Source: Adineta ricciae (lineage: Eukaryota > Rotifera > Eurotatoria > Adinetida > Adinetidae). From it: DNA of 64,000 nucleotides. Made by a program: the position numbers and the translations under genes. Positions 44,858-54,009 of this stretch are shown piece by piece; position 1 is the first letter of the stretch, and every line of letters begins with the position of its first letter. Location: contig CAJNOJ010000249.1 of the NCBI GenBank assembly GCA_905250025.1, positions 1 through 64,000 on the forward strand, written 5' to 3'. The notes below the pieces were generated by a model. The model was not told the DNA's origin, did not search any database, and saw only the letters and a list, made by a program, of their open reading frames with translations.

Positions 44858-46600
44858 ATGAAGGAAAAGTTTGTTTCGAAATGTGTCTTACTGTTAATTG
44901 TATTTACTCAATGTATCAGACTTCAAGGGAAGATCGTTTCTGTGACTGATTTCGGTGCCTATCCGAATGATAACATCGATGACACCAAATACATTCAATT
45001 TGCTGTTGACAGTGCTATTAATTACGGACCAGGCGGCATACTTGTCTTCGAATCTGGTACATACAATTTATCATCAACCATTCAAATATCGAATGCAACA
45101 GATTTGACAATATTAGGACAGGGTATTGGACAAACGTTACTGTTAGGTACTAGTCGAATATTTATATTCTTTGCTCAATATTGTCAAGGATTAACACTCA
45201 CTTCACTATCCATTGATTTTGACCCATATCCATTTACTGCAGGCTATGTTGTTAACGCAACTAATACTTATCTCGATGTTCAAATACAAGCACCACATCG
45301 CGCCGATGTCAATCGACGAGTGCTCGGTCTTATTCGATATGATCCAATAGAAATGCGGCCTGCTTTTGGTTCTCGCACATACAATGTCTATCAAGTACCA
45401 CCGACTTCTGCGAATACTAGCCTAGTTTCTACCGATATTCTACGTATACCAATAGCATCGGAAACAGATTTTCATCGAGGAGATGCGCTTGTTGCTGTCT
45501 ATGATATATCTGTTCATGCTATTTACATACAAAATTCATTTGATATTACAATTCAATCAATTAATGTTCATTCAGCTTGGGGTATGGTCTTAGTAACTAA
45601 TCGAGTTCGTCGTTTAACGATTTCTGATTATCACGTCGCACCGAAGAACGGTCGATGGTTAAGTGCGAATTCCGATTGTATGCATTTTATCAGTACTCGA
45701 GAGTTCATTTCATTGAAAGACAGTAAATGTCAAATGCAAGGTGATGATGGACTGAATGTTTTAACGCCGTATGTATCCGTTGCGAATGTTATCAACTCGA
45801 CTGCCTTGGTTCTGCAGGCATTCAATTGGACTGATCCACTGTTTATCGAAGATGGTACACAGTTAGAATTTAGTCCTAATAAACAACCGTTTACAGAGTA
45901 TCAAAGAGGAACTATCGTTTCGTCCACATTCTATACGTCCACTTCTAGGCTGTTCACTTTCAATAGTTCAATCAATGTAAGTGCAGGTGATCTTGTTTGC
46001 GTTGCAGATGTTGCTTCGTTAACCATACGAAATTTTACCGTTGAACACAATCGAGCTCGTGGTGTTCTTTTAGAAACACGAAATATTGATATTAGACAAT
46101 CGGTATTTAATAAAACAAGTGGGCCGGCAATTCTTTTTCAACCATCTCTATATTGGCATGAAGGCCTTCCGGGTCGAAATGTAACGCTTGCTGAAAATCT
46201 TTACATTCACTGTAATGAAGGTATTGGACAACAACAAGGTTTCATCACGATTTTACCCGATCCAACACAATTAATACCCGTTATTAATGACATTCGTATA
46301 GAATCATCGACATTCTATTTTGGAAATTTCAGTCGAGCTCTCATGCAATCCAACAATGGAAATAATGTTTATATTACTGGAAATTATATTTCCACGAATA
46401 GTTCAGCTCCACTGATATCAATATGTAACAGTCGAAATATTACAGCGAGTAACAATACGGTGATTAATATCCAATCCAGGATCGATCAATACTATCGATA
46501 CGATTCAACAAGTCCATGTCAAATGAATCTAAGCTCTCTTATAGATTTACCATCATCTGCATTTAATTCGTCATTTCCACCACCTGTCTTACTTGCTTAG
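44858..46600 (+). CDS. Secreted right-handed beta-helix glycosidase, GH110-like alpha-1,3-galactosidase
   Basis: Single exon. The start at 44858 is preferred over the earlier in-frame ATG at 44780 because it opens on a signal peptide (MKEKFVSKCVLLLIVFTQC); this gives 580 aa. The mature protein begins KIVSVTDFGAYPNDNIDDTKYIQFAVDSAI, the typical start of parallel beta-helix glycosidases. SDCMHF followed by CQMQGDDGLNVLTP (about residues 272-304) matches the block carrying the paired catalytic Asp residues of GH110, known from Bacteroides and other bacteria. Those enzymes remove terminal alpha-1,3-galactose from glycans such as blood group B antigen. Many N-glycosylation sites are present. Substrate is inferred from family only. 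An intronless gene of a mainly bacterial family suggests horizontal transfer. Confidence 0.72.
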   Translation: MKEKFVSKCVLLLIVFTQCIRLQGKIVSVTDFGAYPNDNIDDTKYIQFAVDSAINYGPGGILVFESGTYNLSSTIQISNATDLTILGQGIGQTLLLGTSRIFIFFAQYCQGLTLTSLSIDFDPYPFTAGYVVNATNTYLDVQIQAPHRADVNRRVLGLIRYDPIEMRPAFGSRTYNVYQVPPTSANTSLVSTDILRIPIASETDFHRGDALVAVYDISVHAIYIQNSFDITIQSINVHSAWGMVLVTNRVRRLTISDYHVAPKNGRWLSANSDCMHFISTREFISLKDSKCQMQGDDGLNVLTPYVSVANVINSTALVLQAFNWTDPLFIEDGTQLEFSPNKQPFTEYQRGTIVSSTFYTSTSRLFTFNSSINVSAGDLVCVADVASLTIRNFTVEHNRARGVLLETRNIDIRQSVFNKTSGPAILFQPSLYWHEGLPGRNVTLAENLYIHCNEGIGQQQGFITILPDPTQLIPVINDIRIESSTFYFGNFSRALMQSNNGNNVYITGNYISTNSSAPLISICNSRNITASNNTVINIQSRIDQYYRYDSTSPCQMNLSSLIDLPSSAFNSSFPPPVLLA

Positions 46601-47328
46601 TATAGATTGAGATGCTAAAATTGTATTTCCTGTCTATTTTTTCCAGTACCTAACGAAGAAAACTTAACTGAATCGGTTGATTTACCATTAAGAAAAACGT
46701 AATTTGTCACGTGTAGATTTCAGACAGGTAGGGGGTCCCCATTACACAGCGCTAAATAAGAGAATAAATGGTGTACCTGACACAAAGTTAATTGCAAAAA
46801 ATATACAAATCACATGAGCATCTCATCACAAAATATGTGCCAAAAAACACAAAAAATATGATTGATCTCATTAAATCGTAATCAGAACTAGGCAAAAGTC
46901 ATTATTGATATAATCTTTTTCTTTCAATTTATCAAGCGTATTTTGTATGTGATGCGGCGTGACAACTTTTTTTCTTTACGAAATAGACGACTCATTTGAC
47001 GTCAATAGCCATTTTCGTCGTAGATAATTATTATTGACAAAGATAATCGATGAGTCTGTCGAGTGCAAAGCAAAAACAAGTTTTCCATGGTATGATGTTG
47101 TTTATTCGATCTGACTTTCGATAATAGATCTTATATCAAATATTTTATTCTATCTACAGAAAGAAAGAGAAAGGTCGAATCCAATTTAAACGTATTCTTA
47201 TGGCACGAATGAATAAATCTCTTCATGTAGACGATTGTTAAGTTTTACAAAACAAATCACTGAAAAACGAAAATAGACGAGAGAAAAATACAAATCTATC
47301 TATACCAGTCAAATTCAAATCCTGCGTA
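46601..47328. other. Intergenic between convergent genes
   Basis: 3' flanks of the GH110-like gene (+) and the membrane protein (-). A short GC-rich palindromic-looking patch (GGGGTCCCC near 46733) stands out, but no element could be delimited. Confidence 0.45.
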
Positions 47329-48354
47329 TTAACACTCTGACTGGCCGTTTTCTAACAGTTTACTGTTCGTAGCCGGAAGCGTCGAAGCAACTAGATTCAA
47401 TGGAATGCGAGGAGGTTTTTCTGCCTTTTTCAACAAAAGCATTGCAGTATCACGTAAATAAAACCAACTACCATTAATAACTAAAATATCAGTTATGATT
47501 CTCTTTCGCCGTAGAGTTAACAAGTGTAAACCGGTTGAATTGGGTATATTACTTACAACGATGAACAATGCTCCAGATAACATAGCAGAGGCTTTAATCC
47601 AGTTTTCCATATTGCATGGACTTAATAATTTTCTTCGGTCAGCCCATCGTAGTTTTAATCTTGGTTGTTTTGTACCAATACTTTCGGCATACTGTTCTGG
47701 TCGATGTGCGAGATAGCGTTGCCAAAGATGATTGATCATCCCTGTGCTCATGCCAGATAAACAACCCGCTACATAGCGTGTCAGGCCTTGAATAATGAGA
47801 ATACGTTCTTCAGAACTACAAACAGCGTTTCCAACACCGACTTTGGATGTAGTAACGCTGTCAAGATAGGCAAGATATAGTTCTGTTTGTAAAATATAAA
47901 ATATTGTGAATGTTTGCCACATGCTACTCAGGATAAACGCATTTACCGGATGAGTAATGAAAAATCGATGAAGACTTTGACATCGCGTTTCATTGTATTT
48001 CCGTCGATTACGCATTTCCGACTTGGAAATGTAAAATCCATGGAAAAGTTGTATACTAAGCGCCATACCAGTTCTCGATGAATGTGTATGAAGATAACCA
48101 GCAGTTAATTGTCCACAAGCTGTCGCTAATATAGTAAACCATGATTTACTGCCGAATATCAATGAACAGGATGTGTAGACAATTGGAACAATAGAGAATG
48201 ATCCATTGTAAGCGACAAAGCCCATAATTATCCCAGCGCAGCAGGTTTTCCAAAGACCTAAGCTTTTTCTGGGTGGGACAGACGACTTGGTGCTTTTCTT
48301 TGCTATCGATTCATTCTTCTCGTCTCCATCTGAATACATCCTATATGGTGTCAA
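47329..48354 (-). CDS. Hypothetical multi-pass membrane protein
   Basis: Single exon, 341 aa. A charged N-terminal ~35 residues (DGDEKNESIAKKSTKSS) precedes several hydrophobic segments: TCCAGIIMGFVAYNGSFSIV, WFTILATACGQLTAGYL, VNAFILSSMWQTFTIFYIL and ASAMLSGALFIVVSNI. Between them is a basic loop (SKSEMRNRRKYNETRC). The C-terminal ~50 residues are hydrophilic. Four to six membrane passes are likely. I do not recognise a family. The length of the open frame and the clean alternation of hydrophobic and basic segments support a real gene. Confidence 0.6.
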   Translation of the reverse strand: MTPYRMYSDGDEKNESIAKKSTKSSVPPRKSLGLWKTCCAGIIMGFVAYNGSFSIVPIVYTSCSLIFGSKSWFTILATACGQLTAGYLHTHSSRTGMALSIQLFHGFYISKSEMRNRRKYNETRCQSLHRFFITHPVNAFILSSMWQTFTIFYILQTELYLAYLDSVTTSKVGVGNAVCSSEERILIIQGLTRYVAGCLSGMSTGMINHLWQRYLAHRPEQYAESIGTKQPRLKLRWADRRKLLSPCNMENWIKASAMLSGALFIVVSNIPNSTGLHLLTLRRKRIITDILVINGSWFYLRDTAMLLLKKAEKPPRIPLNLVASTLPATNSKLLENGQSEC

Positions 48355-49325
48355 TGAGAAGAAAAACGTAACTGAGGCAAAGTATTATAAATAAATAGCA
48401 TGTGAGGAAAAAAATACTGCTATTTTTTTTTTCTTATTCTTCTCCATATTTTTCATCTACACGGCGATGCATTCTTACAATTATTTATTTCCAAAGGTGA
48501 TATGTATGACTAGGCTCTTACGCATGGTAAAAAATAGTAAGAAAACTGATTGTGTACTCAGGTATTCCATCTCGTTAAGAAAACGAATCAGGTCATCGAT
48601 ATTTGTCTTTGAGCGAATCTTTTTTCGAAAAGAATCAAGTATCGCGTACATTTTTGTTTTTGACAAGAAGCAAACGAAGTTTACAAGTGAAAAGTTTCGC
48701 TATCCAGGTATGATCAATTATTTTCGAATTGCATTGATGTCCTTAACTGGCATGTTGTATTCTTTTTTTAAGAACAATTTATAAAAAGCTTTTCTTTTGT
48801 TGTGTTGAAAGAGCCACAATTTCTATAAATATAAAAAACGCTTCGAATCAATCACCAAGCGCGCAGCTAATTATCAACTATGTCAATACCCGATCTGTTT
48901 TCTTTTCTCAAAGATCTGATTTCTAAAACGATCAATAATAACCTAACAGCACGTTCGACGCACGTGTTCTGGTGAACATATCAAACTCATGCCAGATATA
49001 ACAGTCGAGATAAGTGTTGAAATGGATAAACAATATTGTTAGAAGGGCGCCGGACGAACTTTTCATCGATATCTCTATCATCATATCCTATGTAATACGT
49101 AAGTCTTTGACACACACATATGTCCTCTATTTTTCCTCTTTTCTTCTTTCTCTCTCTTTGTCTAATGTGCTTATCCGGCGTTAATGTAAACATTATCTTG
49201 TTTCTTTGCATAGTACATTGTTAACGGTAGGTCATGTATGCCTATAAGTCAAGGGCGAAAGAGAAAAGACACGCCATTCTTCTATCTTCTTATTCTATAT
49301 CACTAACCGGATAATTCGGATTGAA
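48355..49325. other. Intergenic between divergent genes
   Basis: Upstream of both the minus-strand membrane protein and the plus-strand Cys-rich peptide. A TATAAG at 49243-49248 may serve the latter. The 105-codon + frame at 48467 and its antisense shadow have no protein features. Confidence 0.5.
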
Positions 49326-49595
49326 ATGGCTTCGTCAACGTTGTTTCGTATAAGTTGTGTTTTAATTCTTATTTTGATTGTCACTCCGACACCGTCGATG
49401 GCTTTGTGTAAATGGTATGGTATTGCTCCATTTTGTTTTATTGGTAATACATGTCCAGATGGTTGTTTTTCAACTGCTGAAAGCAACAAAGGAGATGGTA
49501 TGACATGCTGGCTTTCGATAAAGAAGTATTGTTGTTGCCCGAAACGAGCATTGGATTCTTTCATTAATAAAATCGTGTCTGATGATAAAAAGTAA
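49326..49595 (+). CDS. Secreted eight-cysteine peptide
   Basis: Single exon, 89 aa. A signal peptide (MASSTLFRISCVLILILIVT) probably ends after SMA at residue 26. The mature ~63 residues hold eight cysteines at 28, 37, 43, 47, 61, 69, 70 and 71, in CKWYGIAPFC, CPDGC and YCCCP. The pattern CxWxGxAPFCxGxCPxG...GDGxxCxxxKxxCC resembles small secreted disulfide proteins known from nematodes and other invertebrates, whose roles are mostly unknown. Four disulfide bonds are expected. An antimicrobial, structural or cuticle role is possible, but none is shown. AATAAA lies ~60 nt after the stop. Confidence 0.72.
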   Translation: MASSTLFRISCVLILILIVTPTPSMALCKWYGIAPFCFIGNTCPDGCFSTAESNKGDGMTCWLSIKKYCCCPKRALDSFINKIVSDDKK

Positions 49596-49821
49596 ACTTT
49601 ATTGCAAAAAAAACACGCTTTACATGTATTCATAGCTATTCTTGTCTTTTTCCTTTGTAAATAAAGCTTTTTTTGCTCATGCTAAGGATGAAAGATCTTT
49701 TTCATTCGATATTTTTGTATAACTGAGTGCTGAATATAAACACATTTATCACAAGACAGACGAGACTAATTTGTCCCCAGACACAAAAGAATCCAAATAG
49801 AATTGCGTCGAAACAGTCGTA

Positions 49822-50590
49822 TTATGTATAACAAGGAATAATGTATAAATTGGTCCCCAGGCGAAGACAAGCATTAGAAACATTGTAAATCGTATGTTTC
49901 AGTATGTAAGTATCTCGCCGACTGATCCGAAGTAATAGCTGAAATTGGTGCGATACGGTTTTTACTATTGTGAGAACGTAATCGACGCGATGCAGAATGA
50001 CTAAAGAGAAAAAGACGTACATTGACAGTCAAAGATGTCAATGGACAGACCACAAGTATGGAAATCCATTGTGAATGTGTACATTTCTAAAAAGAATGTT
50101 CTTCAAGTTGATTTTCTTACTGAATTGCTTTGAGTAAAAAGTGAAACTAACGGTTAAAGAAAGCCGATCAACCATTGACTGTACAGACAAATTACAAACC
50201 TTTTTTTTTGTTCTAAAGAACACTTGAGTATGATATACAATGAATGAAAAACGATAGATCGATATCATAATTATTGCCACTGCTAATTGAAAGTTGATCA
50301 TAACTCGTAGATATATCATTAGTTTGCATGTGGACGTGCTCTAAAGAATGTTAGTAAAATAAAATAAAACGGTCAGATAAACGATATGTATGCTACCGAA
50401 ACATAGAATGATCAAACAGATGTTAAATGCGACGAAATGCACTCGATAATGAGGTTGTCTAACAAATATGATTGGAATACAGTAGATGAAACAAGTAAAA
50501 CAGTGAAAGAAAAAAGTCCGATGATACAAAAGAATAACAGCTGAGAGACTGTCGCCATTGTTGTATGAGCGAGTGAAGAATAGCAATTTT
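49822..50590 (-). pseudogene. Seven-transmembrane receptor, degraded
   Basis: Hydrophobic segments of a GPCR can be read on the minus strand. TM1 (LLFFCIIGLFSFTVLLV) is in one frame. A frameshift near 50470 leads to VHFVAFNICLIILCFGSIHIVYL, then an in-frame stop at 50343-50341. The same frame resumes with NFQLAVAIIMISIYRFSFIVYHTQVFF, the end of TM3 with a (D/S)xYR-type motif. Two more stops near 50038-50025 precede later fragments. It resembles the family of the intact receptor at 12100-11207. It is inactive as a protein. Confidence 0.55.
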
Positions 50591-50609
50591 TTGTTTCTTT
50601 TATCATTGA

Positions 50610-51164
50610 TGAAAACTACCCAAACGAGATGTAAAGCATAGGTGTATAAATATTAGTACAAAAGTTTATGTTACTGACTTCACGATAGCGTTCAGGTGTA
50701 ATTTTGAACAACTGTCATTATATTTTGTAATGTAATCACAAGGAAATACATTTGCAAAAGCTAACAGAGAAGTCAGAAATTCTGCTCAACAGAGTGGTTT
50801 TTATTGACGTTGTGTCTTTACTATTCATGTCGATATTTTCAGAGTAAATCCATAAATGTTTTGTGTACAATCGGCGATTAGCACGTCACATGTGGGTTTC
50901 TTTCTTTCCGTCTAACTCGGTTGTTATGTGATTCATAATCGCGAATGAAATTTACTTTCCATGTGCGTTTTTTTTCAATAATTTCGAAATAAAGTATGAC
51001 GACAGTGTCACCTACAATCATTTTGTTTTGCTTCAAAAATAAAATTTTCCTCGTCTATGTCATCACTCACACACATTTACGAACGTAAAAAGAAGCAAGA
51101 GTAGTTACATATTTTTTCATTCGCACATTCGTGTTTACAGTATTTATATGTAAAAACGATTAGA
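50610..51164. other. Intergenic, no gene seen
   Basis: Upstream region of the LC8-like gene; no other frame supported. Confidence 0.5.
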
Positions 51165-51455
51165 ATGGTTCGATGGGAAGTAGTCGATAAGAAGATTGGA
51201 ATTACTAGTATAATGAAAACGAATATCTTGGCAGCTATTGGATCAGCTATTGATTCACGTGGTCCGAATGAACGTTATAAAATTGCTAATGATATCAAAG
51301 AATGGTTAGAATCGACATATGGAAAACGATGGACAGTACTCATTGGTGATACAGGTCGCTATCAATTGAGCGCTTCTCAGTATGAATCGAAATTTATACG
51401 AGTGAATGAAACAAATTTGAAATGGACTTTTGATATTTTTCAGCAGATCCCATAA
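51165..51455 (+). CDS. Dynein light chain LC8-like protein
   Basis: Single exon, 96 aa. The order matches LC8: helix (SIMKTNILAAIGSAIDS), second helix with the conserved IA..IK core (RYKIANDIKEWLESTYG), then GKRWTVLIGDTGRYQ in place of GPTWHCIVGRNFGSY. A strand follows in KFIRVNETNLKWTFDIFQQ (family: FIYFYLGQVAILLFKSG). LC8 is a dimeric hub bound to dynein and other partners. This copy is divergent: the conserved His and the Phe-Gly of the target-binding groove are changed, so partner choice may differ. AATAAA lies ~35 nt downstream of the stop. Confidence 0.65.
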   Translation: MVRWEVVDKKIGITSIMKTNILAAIGSAIDSRGPNERYKIANDIKEWLESTYGKRWTVLIGDTGRYQLSASQYESKFIRVNETNLKWTFDIFQQIP

Positions 51456-51746
51456 TGATCTGGACTGCTGTTTTATTCATAAAAAAATAATAAAATGATT
51501 GTGTACAAAATGCTTTCTGTTTACTACAGCAGATAATAATTGATGCAGAATCTTGTAACGTCTTTCAACAGATTTTATGGATTTTGATTTAGAATCGATT
51601 AGATTTGATTGCCAACATCAGTTGAGAAATATAAAGATCAAACGTCTAATGAAGAAACAGTGAAAATAAAAGCAGTTTACATATTTTGTTTATGCATGAG
51701 CAGAGAGAAATTCATAGTCAATTTTTCAGTAAATTCTGTTTATCGG
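51456..51746. other. Intergenic between convergent genes
   Basis: Short stretch between the LC8-like stop and the stop of the minus-strand ectodomain gene. The 68-codon + frame at 51609 runs antisense into that gene's last exon and is not supported. Confidence 0.5.
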
Positions 51747-53268
51747 TTATACTATTGTACCATTCTTTATCCAAAACGTGTTTGTATTAGTATTAAATGT
51801 CAGAGTCATGTTTGACCACACAGCGTTTGGTTTATTCATAGAATATTCAATACCAGGGCCACTGGCTGATTCTAAACTTCGAAAATAGCAATATTCTTTT
51901 TTTTCGTAAAAAACGACCCACTTTGAGTGCCGATCGTTGCGCTTCCGCCTTTATCACTCACTCCATAGTAGATATATTCAACAATACCAGGTTGGTTCTC
52001 GTAAAATTTTACTTGAAAGTGATAATAATTTTGTGAAGCATTGAATTTGCTTGTGTAAAATTCAAAAGCTATTGTTCGATTTGGTGTACCACCCTCAATT
52101 TGATAATAGACACCTTGAGACGTGCCACTGTATATCATTAAGTCGTCCCATAGAGCGAGAGCCGTTGGGCCCGTAAAAGCAGTCGTTGGTAAGGCTGCGT
52201 TAGTATATACACTCGTACAACTGACAAGACATATGACCTAGCATGAAGTTCAATCTTTTACAAATAATATTTATTGTAAATAAAGGCCACAGCTACTCAA
52301 TCTATTTGTACTTAACAGAGAAAGAGAGAGACAAACAAACTCGAACTATTTTGATGTCATCTGATTCGATTCCTTTTCGATAAGAGCATTCAAATTCGAT
52401 GGTGACTAGGTATTACTTACACCATTACTCGAGATAGATATTGTTGATGACGAATATCCATATAATGTCAGCGACAGATTCGATGGTAAAGCCAAGGACA
52501 CAACAGCATCATCAACTGAACTACTACCATCCCATCCTGGAATAGCAATTGCGTGCAAAAGTTGTACAGCAGGTGCATTACTACATACTCCTGCTGAACA
52601 ACTAGCATAATTGCTTGGACATACATTACCTAGTGATCCACAATTGTTATAATCTATTTGAAAATTAACACAAGTACCCAATCCTGACACCACATATCCA
52701 GGCGGACATGATATACTAGTTGCTAAATTGCAAAATACTCATGTGTACTCTGTCATAAGCGCGAACACGGTGATTACTTACTGCTCGTACTGGTACTGGT
52801 GGTGGTGGTGCTGCTGCTGCTAGTGCTGATACTGGTACTGGTACTGGTACTTGTACTAATGGAGGTGCTGGTGCTGGTAGTAGTTGTCGTACTGGTAACA
52901 GGAATCATCAAAGACTCGATGATATTTAATAAAAGTAGAGTGAAGGTTTTCAATACACACTGGATTATTTTGTACTAAAGAGCTTTGCTTGTATAAAGTA
53001 CTTCCTACTATTCTTAGTTCGAAAGCGTTGTCATCTTTTGTTAACACGAGTCATTTGAAGACAAAAAATACTTCAAAGTTGTAGACAAGTGGCGTTATAT
53101 GAAAGTTGTAGGTAAAAAACAAGTTCTTCTCTTCGTGAACCTACCTGACGTTGTCTTTCGCAAAGGATCATAAAGTATAATAACTGGTATAGCAATACAG
53201 AAGATTAAAAGCAAAATTAATAGAATAATTGAATACGAGATGATTCTCTTATTTTTCAAAGACACCAT
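51747..53268 (-). CDS. Type II membrane protein: Ser/Thr stalk, Cys-rich Stig1-like module and beta-sandwich-like ectodomain
   Basis: Firm exons are 52722..52421, 52237..51922 and 51871..51747, all joining in phase. A Ser/Thr exon ends at 52782 (donor GTAAGT, phase 1). A likely first exon is 53268..53145, carrying MVSLKNKRIISYS and one helix (IILLILLLIFCIAIPVIIL). Its join to the Ser/Thr exon is not resolved because phases disagree for the best splice sites. The ectodomain has STSTSTSIST repeats, then CPPGYVVSGLGTCVNFQIDYNNCGSLGN with CPSNYASCSAGVC (Stig1-like). A ~150-residue domain follows with IPGWDGSSSVDDAVVSLALP, LWDDLMIYSGTSQGVYYQI and YYHFQVKFYENQPG. Such proteins recur in bdelloids; a cell-surface or matrix role is inferred. 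Confidence 0.68.
52790..52880. repeat. (ACTGGT)n-type coding microsatellite
   Basis: Interrupted TACTGG/TGGTGG/GCTGCT repeats on the + strand encode the Ser-Thr stalk of the minus-strand membrane protein. Confidence 0.7.
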
Positions 53269-53791
53269 TGCTGTAGTATTTGAAATAAAATAATCAATAG
53301 TAAGCCAGTTAGTAAAATAGAATTGTCCTTTCAATCTTTGTTCGCTAGTAGCAGAATATTTTCATGAATACGACCGTGTGCACTCTGATATTTATTTCTG
53401 TCGAGTACAAGATAACTGAGCTTTAAGTGGTCTCCCAGTGAAACTACTTCTTGTTTGAGAGCAACTCTATAGCGCTTTTGTTTTGATATATTTAGAGAAA
53501 ACACTGTTATTAATAAACAGTTAGTTGAAAAATGTTTCTGTATCTTTCTCGGGACTTGTTCAGCAATGGTATTCATGACTTAACACAAAATAAATTTCTC
53601 ATGTCTTTCCTCGCTATATGAAAACTTATTAGGAATATTAATTTCCTTTGTTATTCAAGTAACGGTTCCACGACGTTCCCCACGCGTGACATCACCACGC
53701 CGACACTACCGCGTACGACATATACCCAAGCCAAAGAATCCCATACTCGAATCCAATATAGGATTTTATCAGATCCGATGAAATCGTAGTG
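53269..53791. other. Intergenic, no gene seen
   Basis: No supported gene. The right part (from ~53650) is noticeably more GC-rich than its surroundings and leads into the inverted-repeat region before the dead transposase. Confidence 0.45.
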
Positions 53792-53943
53792 ACGGAATCG
53801 CATTGGATTCCGACGGTCTCGGATCGGAAACACGGATTTCCTGGATTTTCTAAGGGCCATCATAGAACATAGTTAAAAAGATCGCTCATAAAATTTGCAA
53901 CAACCGACGGGATTTTTCTAGTCGGATTCCAATGCAATTCCGT
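53792..53943. repeat. Inverted repeat, 23-bp arms
   Basis: The arm at 53792-53814 (ACGGAATCGCATTGGATTCC and on) is matched by the reverse complement of 53921-53943 with two mismatches. The surrounding 53750-53975 is full of further GGATTCC / ATCCGAT words in both orientations. It lies just upstream of the dead FLYWCH/MULE transposase and may be transposon-end or nested-element debris. Confidence 0.6.
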
Positions 53944-54009
53944 TTCCAGGAATCCGATCGGATTTGTTGACCTGGGTATGTACAAGATAAGTATATGTCA
54001 TAAATAAAA

